Of a stretch of DNA of 64,000 nt, positions 45,499-55,985 are shown one piece after another. The notes beneath the pieces were generated by a model. That model was given only the letters and a program-made list of their open reading frames with translations, ran no database searches and had not been told where the DNA came from. Made by a program: the position numbers and the translations under genes. The DNA comes from Zanthoxylum bungeanum (lineage: Eukaryota; Streptophyta; Magnoliopsida; Sapindales; Rutaceae). How positions within the stretch are numbered: the first letter of the stretch is position 1; the number at the start of each line of letters is the position of its first letter. Where the stretch lies: contig SKCR01025352.1 in the NCBI GenBank assembly GCA_019454045.1, positions 124,001-188,000 of the forward strand. Direction: 5' to 3'.

Positions 45499-48100
45499 TT
45501 AGCGATTCATTGCAAGTAAAGACCCATCAGTCTACGGTCCTTAAAAACATAACTATCCATGGCTTTAAGCAAACACCAGATCTTGTGGTGATAAAAATTA
45601 GCCGCTCTACAAAAACAGTTATGATTATTAGAAGAGGAATATTGAGCTATGTGAAGCTCCAATCTCCAGAAGTAATGGGAGCATAATTCTTCGACCTCCC
45701 AAAGTCGTGAGGCTACGGGTCACCCCATCAATCTTATCATCTATTCCAATAACTTAGGAGCAATTCTCTCCAATTTACCTCAAGTCAGACTACCAATAAA
45801 GAAAGTCGAGCCGAGATAATATCGGACAGGATTGTTACTTCTCATACGACATGGGTGGATGGTCAACTCCACCATACGACACAAAAGAACTACCATCATC
45901 TCCAGACTGCATTGAAAGATTATTGTCTCACTCATAAGACATGAAAGGCACATCTGAATCGACAAGCATACTACAAGAAATGAATGGTCCACTCGCCAAA
46001 CACCATACGCATGCTGAAGATAAGCCAGCCACGTAGCCCGTAAATGCCTCTAGAAATGAGCATACCCCAGCCAACATACATCCCTCCAGTCGACTCATAC
46101 GTATCTCCCTTCTGAGGTGGATCTAGGAAATTGGGTTCACTAGCCTCCAAAATCCTACACAACCGTATTAATTTCCCCTCAGCAGTGTCATCACCAACCA
46201 CCTTATTTTCAACTATGAGGGTTCGCGTGTCACCAGCGTCTACAGTTTGGTAGAAAGAACACACTTGGTAGAAAGGATGGGTCTGCGTTAATGGAAATAG
46301 ATGTCGAACCAGAAGAAGAAGAAATGGAGAAGTGTGAAAAAAGGTGGGGTGGACAAAAATTTGCAGAAAACTGATTTATTGAATAAAGAAGAGCAGAGTC
46401 CAGGATCTGCTCTTCCCATCACGCCGTTACCGTATCATAGCATCCAGACGGTGACCATGAATGTTCATGATGTCCGCAAGTCCAAATCTGTGAAAGTCTT
46501 GAATCTCTATTATAATAATCGGCCTGTGGCAGACTTGTCGGCTGCCTTAGGCGTAATTGTAGTTTGCCCATTTCACGTGGACCCTAGTTGATTATGCTCA
46601 GCTCAATTTCGGTCTGCCCATTAATGCCTGTAATCACCTGCCCAATTAAAGTAACATGTGACATGCTCCCCACTGGAAAAAGAGTTTGATTAGTTTCGTT
46701 CAAGGCTCTATGAATCGACCAAAGGTATGATCGGTTTGAGTTTGTGAAAGCTCCACGAATGACTTAATCATGTTCGTTTACAGGTTTTTAGTTTAAAAAG
46801 CCTTTGCGGCATTCTCTCGAGCGGTTGAAGGGCTTTGTTTGATTCTACATGTGGGAGTGATAGGCCAAATTTTATATCCCCATTACATCAATTTACCACA
46901 AGAATTCACAAAAGTTTCAATTATCACGTTAAAAAAAAAAAAAAAAAACTGCTCACAGTCTCGAGGCTACTCTGTTTGTTGTGGCCTATTGACACTTCTT
47001 TTGGTTTCTCTGAAATCTCTACTGTGAGGGAAGATGTTCGAGGCTACTGGGGTACACTCTCTCATGTTCTCTGTAGCCAGTATGTGATGAACTCATTTGG
47101 CATTTGTGGGGGTCTAACAATCTCACTAGCTCGTGTCGAACCAATTAATTCGACAGTGCAGTGCAATCTTTGATACAAAATTTCTGATTATTTAGGGCCT
47201 GAGTTTTGTAGCCTCAGCACAGTGGTTTCTTGGGACATCTTCGACAATTTCGAACTTCTAACTTTAGACTGTGACTCAGAATTTTCAGATGACTTTTTAG
47301 ACACCTTAATGATGGTTCTTACGGCTACACTCATAAGAGGGGGGCGACAACCCACATATTAGTAAATTGATTATCTTCTCTACTCGCGTGTCAGGCTATT
47401 TTGTTTCAGATTTTCTGGTTTTGCTTCCCAGATGTGTTTCCCTTCCTTTGCAGCTTCACGTGTCTCAGCGCCCAAAACAGCCGATGTGGGATTATTAGGT
47501 AGTAAAACTTTGGAACCCCTGCATCTAGCTTCTTAGGCGATATGGATTCTATCTTTAGGCGAATGGCTTCATCGCGCCAAATGCCCAAGTGGTCCACTCG
47601 ACAAGGCCAATTGGCCCCATGATGAAAAATAACTCATAATGCTACCATGTTACATCTAAAGAGGAATGGCTTCAACGTCCTAACTGCCCAAAGTGGTCCC
47701 GTAGACAGGAGATCTAAGCATGGCTGTCAAAATAGTCGTGTGAGGGCCCGCTAAGATAGTATATATAAGGTTAATTTCTCTCCTCATTCTCCTTTGCTTC
47801 CCCGTCCTTTGCATATCCTCTCAATCTCTTTCTCCTTCAGCTTTGGGCCCGGATTCACCAAATTCAGTGGCCCATAATTAGATATGTGCAGTAAGTATAG
47901 AATTGGCGGACGTACCAACCTTTCAAGTGTAAACTCCTTCAGACGACATTGATGCCATTCTTTTAGAACATTTCCCTTGGTTGAAGGACAAGAGAAGGCC
48001 ACAGCTTGTGTGTCGTGGCCTACGTCTAATGACGTTATAGTTCAGAACCCACCTTTGACCAATGTTTCTATGATCTGATTTCATGCAAACCTTCAATTCA
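45499..48100. other. Interior of non-autonomous element, no recognised protein
   Basis: Open frames exist on both strands but match no family I know. Examples: plus 46301-46591 (Lys-rich start, then a stretch ending DLSAALGVIVVCPF), minus 45971-46264 (GDTYESTGGMYVGWGMLISR) and plus 46835-47173. None shows a zinc knuckle, DDE or RT motif. An A-tract of about 17 lies near 46930. Frames of this length can arise by chance. The minus-strand 45780-46264 region could be captured host sequence, but I cannot identify it. Confidence 0.5.
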
Positions 48101-48150
48101 TACGACATAAGACATTTTCAGACATCCTTATGTCGAATTTAGACTTAACT

Positions 48151-48850
48151 CCTGGACTCATCAAGTCCAGTCGACCGGGGACATTCCACATAGACTCATG
48201 TCGAGTCAAGTTGTAGACATGGATTACACATGTCGTATGACTTGTATCTTTCTGGACTCATCAAGTCCGGTCGACCGGGGACATTCCCCATAGACTCATG
48301 TCGAGTCAAGTTGTAGACATGGATTACACATGTCGTATGACTTATATCTTTCTGGACTCATCAAGTCCAGTCGACCGGGGACACCCCCCATGGACTCATG
48401 TCGAGTCAAGTTGTAGACATGGATTACACATGTCGTATGACTTATATCTTCCTGGACTCATCAAGTCCAGTCGACCGGGGACATCCCCCATGGACTCATG
48501 TCGAGTCAACTTATAGACATTGATTACGCATGTCGTATGACTCATATCCTCCTGGACTCATCAAGTCCAGTCGACCGGGGACATCCCCCATAGATTCATT
48601 TAGAGTCAACTTATAGACATGGATTACGCATGTCGTATGACTCATATCTTCCTAGACTCATCAAGTCCAGTCGACCGGGGACATCCCCCATAGACTCATT
48701 TCGAGTCAACTTGTAGACATGGATTACACATGTCGTATGACTCATATCCTCCTAGACTCATCAAGTCCAGTCGACCGGGGACATCCCCCATAGACTCATT
48801 TCGAGTCAACTTGTAGACATGGAGGGCACATGTCGTATGACTGATATACT
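48151..48850 (+). repeat. Seven-copy 100-bp tandem array
   Basis: Units start at 48151, 48251, 48351, 48451, 48551, 48651 and 48751, exactly 100 bp apart with no indels. Each unit holds small hairpins: GGACT-CATCA-AGTCC, GGGG-ACAT-CCCC, GACTC-ATGTC-GAGTC and ACATG...CATGT. A diverged eighth unit follows (48851-48950). A 9-bp-stem hairpin CGACATAAG...CTTATGTCG (48103-48135) precedes the array. Since 100 is not a multiple of 3, frames across it are not conserved protein. Confidence 0.93.
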
Positions 48851-49036
48851 GACCTTCATCGGGTCCAAACGATTGGGTACTTCCCCAATGGCTCTTGTAG
48901 ACTCAAGTTGATAACTTGACATTCGTTTGGTTCAATTAGTAGGCAGCATCAACGCTAGAGTACAGCTACATAATATGGCCTTGTCTCAGGCGACACATGC
49001 GTCAAGTACTCTCCAAGCCAATGACTCTTGACTTAG

Positions 49037-49052
49037 AGAGTAGGGGACAAAC
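49037..49052 (+). promoter_or_regulatory. Polypurine tract of non-autonomous element
   Basis: AGAGTAGGGGACAAAC lies immediately before the 3' LTR, in the position of the plus-strand primer. Confidence 0.82.
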
Positions 49053-49658
49053 TGTTTGGGCCAAATTTGGTCCAGGGGTAGTTTCGTCATTTTACTTCAG
49101 ACCCAATACTGGATGCACCCCTGAAGCCTCCTAATCAAACCCCAAAGACATAATGTCGGCCCAGGCCCGATGAACACCAACACCCATAAGCGAAGGACCA
49201 TCCAGAGGCCGGCCCACGTAACGCCTAAGTTCATAAACACCATTCATAAATTCAACAGTTTCCAGCCTACAACGGGAAAATGCAGTGAATATCCCTCATA
49301 AAGTCGACCGTTACCAAGACTCAACGGACGAGTAATCAAGTGCACACCCTCAGATAGGTATATAAGAAAGAAGGCTCCATGAGGACAGGGGGTCTTATAA
49401 CATTCTCTCCAGAATTCATATAATCACCATCCTACCGCCCTCACGGCATCACATGGGGATCAAGGTAGTCTCTAGCCTTGCTATTCCATTACTTACAGCT
49501 CGTCTTCACTACTGACTTGAGCGTCGGAGTGCCTCCGGCACCCACCACACCGGTGGGCAGAACTCCCGTTCACTCTACATATTTGTTTTGCAGGATCGCC
49601 AGTGCCTCATCCTCACGAAATCTCGATTGTAGGCCTCGGGCGAAAACCAGCGCCTACA
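49053..49658 (+). repeat. 3' LTR of non-autonomous element
   Basis: 606 bp, TGTTTGGG to GCGCCTACA, followed by GTCGA. Nearly identical to 44877-45480. Confidence 0.92.
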
Positions 49659-50860
49659 GTCGAAATCCAATTTCGTATAATATATCGAATATATTATTTT
49701 ATCGATTAATTCCCAATTAATCGTTCTCTCTCTTTAATTAATATTTTATCCCAGATAAAATATCTCCGTAATTAATCCCAGATTAATTTTCTCTCTCATC
49801 TAATTAATCCAAGATTAATAAAGTGCGAGTCATACGTCATCGGTGAATCTTCGGGAAGCGACCAATGAGATCCCCGGATATGTTGGTAGTAAATGCGGTC
49901 GTCGGACTATCCGAACACGTACGTACCTAGTACTACGTTTTTACCGATTTACAAGACATGGTTGGCTTCTAGCAAAGAATCATGCCTACCCAATCCTCCA
50001 GAAATATTCTTACTGGAATATGTGATCTATATCAGGCGTAGTATACGTAGTATTGCGTATTTCGATCCAGTATCGGATTTCACGTGCAAGGCCTGGGGCT
50101 GGAAATGTGTCTGCCCCGTACGAAGCACATATCGGATCTCTGGTAACTAGTCTCTATAATCGGATAATCATGACCTAGTCATATTATCCCGATGACTGCA
50201 GTACATAAGAGAACTAGTTCCGTATCCTACGTGATCATCATCTCCACTATGACTGGATACTTCCATCTCGACATCACACCCAATACACTACGATTCTCAA
50301 TATACCCAGAAGAGGCGTACACAGAACCTGTTAAAGCCCTGGATGACCTAAACCAAAGCGTATTGATTGTCGCAAGTATTAGTGGTGCAAGTCTCAAGTT
50401 AAGACCAAATAAACCTACCCTGATTTGGACTTTCATAGACACATAGTCATACTACCAATAGAATTCTGAGGGGTCTATCCAGAGCGAAGCTGTTTTCGTA
50501 CCATCAGTAAACACAACCTCCTATTACACTTGCATGAGTATCTTATACCCAAATATGTGAGAACTATGTTATTATGCTCCCATAACAGGCACAAGTGCAA
50601 TACTAGTCTATTCCGCATTATCGATGTCTAGTCTCGATAATACTACGACTAGGGATATTTAATGATTAAACATTCATGGATTGATACTATCTCATATCTT
50701 ATCAATCCGGAACTAATCATATGGACCTTCTATCATTTATACATCTGGGTGATCTAATCACAAATGATAAAAGAGTAATTTCCTTTGTCACATAGTTAAT
50801 TTATACAACAACACCATGATCTGTACAAATAGTGATGCTATAGGTCATAACTGTCCAACA

Positions 50861-51300
50861 CAGATAATATTCTTCTTTAAATAATTTATGGCATTCTCAT
50901 CATTTATAGTGGACAATAACTCAGCCTCCACCTACTTAATGAATTAATCAAGCACCATAATTGCATACTTAGCTTGACCTCAACCCGTAGGCAGTGGTCC
51001 AATAAGATCCAAACCCCATTGGGAAAATGGCCAAAGACTAGACATAGTCGTCAACTGCTCAAGTGGTTGCTTAGGCATGTCTGCATTCCTCTAGCATCTT
51101 TCACATGCTCAGGCTACATCGAGCCTGTCCTGGTAAATCATTGGCCAATAATAACCTTATCTGAGTACTTTATTTGCAATTGATCTGTTACGAGCGTGAT
51201 TCCCGCATATGCCCTCATGGATTTCTCTTAGAACATAATTAGCTTCCTCTGGCCAAATACACCTCAGATTTGGCATTGTGTAGCCTACTATATAAAGTAC
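50861..51300 (-). pseudogene. Tat-type gypsy integrase, N-terminal finger and core start
   Basis: The minus-strand translation contains ANYVLREIHEGICGNHAR and then GYYWPMIYQD, followed by ACERC.RNADMPKQPLEQL. This is the H2C2 zinc finger, with His-His and Cys-Cys pairs in place. Next are WPFSQWGLDLIGPLPTG with the first catalytic Asp, AKYAIMVLD.FIK.VEAELL and NDENAINYLKKNII. Stops replace single residues at several points. It continues at 29284 after the insertion is removed. Family role: integration of element cDNA. Confidence 0.9.
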
Positions 51301-51972
51301 CCCATCTATCAAGCAAAAATGTGCACTTCGATATTTCAGCCTCCTCGCTTCCTTCTTCTATCCTGATAAATCTCCGGACTCCAGGTACCTCTTGATCGGG
51401 TCCATCAATGTTGGCTTAACTTCAGCCTCTACTTCTATCACTCTCGATCCTCCCACACTCTTTGGCTCAAGAATCTCTAAGGGAATGACCCGAGGAATTT
51501 TAGACTTGATGCATAATGCCAATCGAGCCAACGAATTTACCTGTTGGTTGCTTTAACGATCGTCATCTTCTAATGTGACATTACCCATTCCTTCAAGCAA
51601 CTTCTTTACCTCCATGAGGTATGCAATCATATTGGGCTCCCTTGCCTGAAAGCCATCATTCAACTGTTGGATGGTCAGTTGAGAGTCACTCTTCACAATC
51701 ACATCTCTCACCCCAACTGCATCATTGGGCCTCATCCCATCCAGGATCGCCTCATACTTAGCATTATTATTAGTTCATTAAAACGTAAATCTCAGTGTGT
51801 ATCTTAGCTCCTCATCCTACACATTACTATAGATGATTTCAACCTCACATCCTTGCAAGCTGACTAATCCTTCGACAACCAACTCACATTCTCCTCTTCC
51901 CTGACCATCATTACTTAGGGCCCGGTGAATTCCACCACGAAGTCAGCTAAAGCTTGCTCCTTAATAGAACCT
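51301..51972 (-). pseudogene. Tat-type gypsy RNase H domain
   Basis: The minus-strand frame includes KEQALADFVVEFTGP near 51960-51920, the usual RT-RNase H linker. It continues with GLVSLQGCEVEI, then NNNAKYEAILDGMRPND, VIVKSDSQLTIQQLNDGFQA and REPNMIAYLMEVKKLLEGM (51553-51735), then NSLARLAL. The SDSQL segment carries a conserved RNase H Asp. A stop at the LRFT/NNN junction and one after EDDDR interrupt it. The domain would degrade template RNA during reverse transcription. RT itself is missing: at 51972 the sequence switches to an Athila-type LTR fragment. Confidence 0.88.
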
Positions 51973-53460
51973 TAGAGCAGGTAGCATATATCATATTTTG
52001 CCCTTTTGTTCGTTTTTCACTGTTTTGGCCCCAAATTGCTTCCAGAGAGTCCTGAAACTTTATTTATCTACAAAATAACACAAAGCACATCAAAATATTG
52101 ACAAAACTCAAGAAACTATACAAAATATTAGGTCAAATGAGTGGGAAATAGTGATATATTTACCACTCATCAGACCCTCAAACCTAATATTTTGCTAGTC
52201 CTTGAGCAAAACAATAAAATAAAATATAAACATCTTTAAAATAAAATTTAACTAAGCCACTTTCGTAAGGATCACGGTTGCATTTAGCGTATGCAACAAG
52301 CCTTTAAACCCCTAGGTGTCTCTAGTGGACGAGTTTTAGTCTCGTGAGGGCTTACTACGACGATACCCACAAACGTTTGATAAAAGTAAAAAGATAGTAA
52401 AACTAATGCACACAAAAATAAAAAGACAAGAGAAAAGAGAATAAAGAAGTTAGTGACTAACCAGGTGAAACTTCTTATCCAAGTTTAGAGTTGTTTTCTT
52501 TCTTTCTAAATGACTGAATAAGTAAATTCTCCGATTAGTTTTACCATTCTCCATACACACAGCCAACAAAATATTAATCAACTCATTTTTTCCCACAATA
52601 GTCACAAGTGTAGTTGAAAAGAAGGTGATATTTTTGTCCTAAAGTTATATCAGAATTCACACCTTTTTTTAAGCAATGGAATATTTTTCTGATTTTTCTG
52701 ATTTTTTTTATTTATATATAATATTTTCCATCCATGTAGCGAGCTTTAGGCCAATGACTCCCAAACCAGTTGGCTTTAGGGCACCAGGTGTTAAGACACC
52801 CCTACAGACTTAATTACTCGGACTTCAGATATTTTTTTTTTTCTAACATCTTCGATCCATGTACTGAGCTTTGGGTCAGTGACTCCCAAACCTGTTGGTT
52901 TTAGGGCATTAGGTGTTAAAACACCCCTACGGACTTAATAACTAGGATCTCATACCTTTTTTTTTTTACTCCATCGCTTTTTAAGATGTTTCCTCCAATT
53001 AAACTAGAGCACTGAATATTACAAGCTTGTCAACTACAACTAATGTCTGTATCTTACCATGTATGTTGATAATATCTATCAACTGAGCATATGAAGATTC
53101 ATTTTAATCAGATTTATGGAGAATTCACAAATTAAATAATTTAAAAGGAAATAAACAAAAATTAACTTGTTTCGAAATAGGTTGAGATACGTCTCAGGAG
53201 TGGAAACTCCCTACACAGCTATCTCACACCAATTTCACCCGATTAATCAAATTAAAAACATAAAAACACAAAATATTTTTTTTTTATTTTTGTAAAATTT
53301 TTCTTTTTTTTTTTTGAATTTTTCAAAAATTTTAGACTAAAAATATTACAACTATTCCCCCACCCACCCCCAAACCTAAATGAGACATTGTCCCCAATGT
53401 CTTAAAAAGTAGAAGATGAGTTTAGATGATAGTACCTGGTTAGCTGAAATTCTATATTAA
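51973..53460 (-). mobile_element. Athila-like fragment E: LTR end and 3' untranslated region
   Basis: 51973-52172 is the end of an Athila-type LTR (GTGATATATTTACCACTCATCA), followed by a purine-tract complement (GACCCTCAAACCTA). 52173-53460 then aligns with the 3' untranslated block at 7981-9480, including the paired GTGACTCCCAAACC repeats near 52750 and 52880 and the GACATTGTCCCCAATGTCT stretch near 53385. No coding sequence. It ends near 53460, where the LOG-like sequence begins. Confidence 0.75.
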
Positions 53461-53463
53461 AAT

Positions 53464-53870
53464 TAAAGGTTAAGATCCAGATTTATTCGATGCTTTTTAC
53501 CACGATCATTATCGTACCAGTTTATCTTGGAAATGATAGGGTCAATTTATGGTTCAAAGGCTATGATTTGGTCAATTAAATCTGGGGCAGTTCTAGCAGT
53601 GAAAATGAGTTCTTTTAAAGGTTTTGACACGAACCAATTTCTCCGGGCATCATCAAGAAATACACAAAGAAAATCATAGAATCCATCAGCGTTAAACAGT
53701 CCAATCGATTTCTGGTGTATGTTCAAGTTCGCCCAAGATAATACTGTAAAGATTTCCTCTATCGTGCCCATGCCACCTGGCAAAGCAATAAAAGCATCAG
53801 CACGATAAATCATTTCTACCAGTCGTTCAGACATACCTGGCACAATTAGTTCCTCTCCGTTTGATGGTCC
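53464..53870 (-). pseudogene. LOG-family (cytokinin riboside phosphoribohydrolase-like) exon fragment
   Basis: The minus-strand translation runs from GPSNGEELIVPGMSERLVEM and YRADAFIALPGGMGTIEEIF to TVLSWANLNIHQKSIGLFN. It continues ADGFYDFLCVFLDDARRNWF and ARTAPDLIDQIIAFEP. The PGGxGTxxE signature of LOG/lysine-decarboxylase-like proteins is intact. After a TAA at 53547-53549 the same frame goes on as IDPIISKINWYDNDRGKK, which looks like the natural C-terminus, so the stop is a nonsense mutation. The fragment begins exactly where an Athila LTR starts (53871), so the N-terminal half is missing. LOG enzymes release active cytokinin from its riboside monophosphate. It is either a stranded host pseudogene or a captured exon; it cannot give a full enzyme. 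Confidence 0.8.
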
Positions 53871-55985
53871 TGACCGGCGTAATCACACGCATATAACGCA
53901 AACGTACGTATCATTCAAGTAGTATAAAAATATCAATCCCACGAGGACTTAATTTCTACTGTTGTTATTAATTATTGATACTATTTATTTACAGGTATCT
54001 AATTAAAGGGAGAAATGATTGATTGCTTTTGGTTGGTTGAATGTGGATTTGCTAAATAAATAAATAAAGACATAAAAACAATACAAAGGAAATATAAACA
54101 AAAGACACAAAAATCTAGGTTTGTGATTCCACACAATATTATTCTAATGATAAATTGATTCTCTTATATATGTGTAATAAATTAGTTTGCTAACCTGGAA
54201 CACGAAGATATGCAAAAGCCTTTTCCAATGGTCAGATGCAAAAATCCAAAATAACCCAATTAATCATATTCATATGTTAATCAAGTTACCTGAATTCATT
54301 AAGTTCAAGTTCCAATTATGGCTACCCCTGCCCGACAGGTATATTCCTATCCTGTAAGGAAATCTATTAAAGGGTTATCTATCCTCAAGGAAGATCGTTA
54401 GCTATTTAATCTAAGGCTGAAACCTAAAGTTCCTTTTCCAAGTTCATTTTAAGTTTACCACATCAATCTTATTGGTGATCAGGCAACAAGAAGCATTAAG
54501 CTTAAGATTCAACAAACAAACTAAAGAATTATGAAATATATAATTAAATCAATTATTAAGTATGTGAATATTGTGTTTCATCAATTCCCTAGAATAAAAA
54601 TTAAATGATGGGGGTTAGGGGATCCATCTTTACTAATTCTAATTTAGAAATCTCCCTTATTATTATATAGAAATTATCAGTGATATTACCAACCGACCAT
54701 ATAGGCGGTATCCTGATTAAGTCAGATTTTCAATTAAGTTTAACTGACCATAAAGGCAGTGTTATCATTTGTCCATAAACCAGCCATATAGGCGGTAATC
54801 ATATGTCACCTAAAGACCGACCATATAGTCGGTGTCACATTATGTCAAATAAATAAAACCAGCCATTAATGCGGAAATCCTTTAATTTAAATTATAATTT
54901 CCATATTATAATTAAGGGAGATTGATCTAAACTAAAATAATAAAAGCCTCACTCTTCCCCGAGTGGAAATTTAACTACTAAACATAAAAGAAAATAAAAG
55001 AAAATAAACTATTACTATTACTGAAAATAAAAATAAAAATGCATAAAATAAATTACAAAAATTAAACAAACAAGATGCAATCCTTAAATTCCTTACAAAA
55101 ACCGAAGGAAAGCATGCGAATTACAAATGAAATGGCTTGGTATTTATAGGAAAATCTAAAGGCTTCCACCAATTGCTCCACCAAACATGGCACCAAATAT
55201 GGCATCAAATATGGCACTAAACATGCCACCAAATCCTCAACCAAACATGCAAGCATGTTTGGTGGAAGTTTGACAATTTTTATTTTTTATTTATTTATTT
55301 GCTTTGAAAATGATTTTAATAATTACACATAACACACTTTTAGATGTTTCATCAATTTCGGTCATGAAATCTTCCGAATTCGAAATTATTTAAATCTCCA
55401 AAGTTGTAGAACTATGAGTCTTCTTTAATCTGAAACTTGAATCGCCTCAATCCGATATCGAAGTAAATAGTTATGGCAAAATACGATAGTTGCGCAAAGT
55501 TGGAATTTCTGAAACTGTATTTCGTTATAATGCCCTTTCAAGTTTCCAATCTCCAAAATCAAAATGTCAAGTCCAGATTTTGCCCTTATATGACCCATAT
55601 TTCGTCCTAAATGATTTCATTAAGTCCCAATTTTATTTTATCTGCAAAATAAACTAAAACACATCAAAATGTTCATCAATCCCGAGAAACTAAACAAAAT
55701 ATTAGGTAAAAGGAGCGGTAAATAGTGATATATTTTCCGCTCATCACACCCCCAAACCTAACATTTTGCTAGTTCTCGAGCAAAACAAAAAAATAAAATG
55801 TAAAAAAAGAAATTAAAATTAAACTAAGCAACCTTCGTATGGATCACGGTTGCATTTAGCGTATGCAACAAGCCTTAAAACCCCTAGGTGTCCATAGTGG
55901 ACGAGTTGTAGTCTCGTGAGGGTTTACAGCGACGATACCCACAAACGTCTTATAAAAGTAAAAATATAGTAAAACTATAATGAAA
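53871..55985 (-). mobile_element. Athila-like fragment F: 3' LTR and start of interior
   Basis: The LTR 53871-55748 starts TGACCGGCGT and ends CCGCTCATCACA. A purine-tract complement CCCCCAAACCTA follows, then ~230 bp homologous to 52173-52400. The start also matches 63572. It contains hairpins of the type ACCGACCATATAGTCGGT (54692, 54742, 54779 and 54816). At about 55985 it is cut by unrelated copia sequence. Confidence 0.82.

Larger units (their letters stand above)
44877..49658 (+). mobile_element. Non-autonomous Ty3/gypsy-like LTR element with phased tandem array
   Basis: LTRs are 44877-45480 and 49053-49658. The GTCGA target duplication is perfect (44872-44876 and 49659-49663). The primer site is GGCGCCCACCGTGGGGCC (45481-45498) and the purine tract AGAGTAGGGGACAAAC (49037-49052). 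I count about 11 differences between the LTRs (around 1.8%). The 3.55-kb interior shows no gag, protease, RT, RNase H or integrase motif on either strand. The primer site and LTR style suggest Tat-type gypsy proteins in trans. Orientation is plus, judged from the primer site on the left. Confidence 0.88.
29285..50860 (-). mobile_element. Composite Ty1/copia element B-D with nested insertions
   Basis: The outer LTRs are 29285-31299 (3') and 44075-50860 (5', interrupted). By eye they differ at roughly 4-5% over the first 400 bp. Flanks TAGAT (29280-29284) and CAGAT (50861-50865) are a target duplication with one mismatch. The inside contains pol and gag (31300-34860), the start of a leader (to 35670), a truncated relative (35680-42932), the rest of the leader (42933-44060) and the primer site. 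Minus orientation. It belongs to the same family as copy A. Confidence 0.88.
44075..50860 (-). repeat. 5' LTR of copia B-D, interrupted
   Basis: It consists of 44075-44876 and 49664-50860, together about 2.0 kb, collinear with 29285-31299. The 4782-bp insertion between them is bounded by a perfect GTCGA duplication. It ends CTGTCCAACA before the gypsy flank. Confidence 0.9.
27641..51972 (-). mobile_element. Tat-type Ty3/gypsy fragment, split by the copia B-D insertion
   Basis: It survives as 27641-29284 and 50861-51972. Read on minus: RNase H, H2C2 finger and integrase core, then (after the insertion) the rest of integrase and an antisense frame. Joining the two sides with one target copy removed restores KNIIYRFG across the breakpoint. 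No LTR of its own is visible: it abuts hAT sequence on the left and an Athila-type LTR fragment on the right. Confidence 0.85.

Noticed and set aside
46835..47173. Possible gene with a poly-lysine tract
   Set aside because: The lysines come from an A-tract near 46930; the rest matches nothing I recognise, and two overlapping frames are equally open.
48298..48516. Repetitive open frame across the 100-bp array
   Set aside because: The period is not a multiple of three, so the repeat would be read in rotating frames; no sign of protein conservation.
48151..48850. CRISPR-like array
   Set aside because: Units are full-length tandem repeats with no unique spacers, and the setting is a plant retroelement.
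50192..50446. Open frame shared in antisense with other LTR copies (30603-30881, 42289-42516)
   Set aside because: It is present only because the LTRs are homologous; frames differ in start, length and strand between copies.
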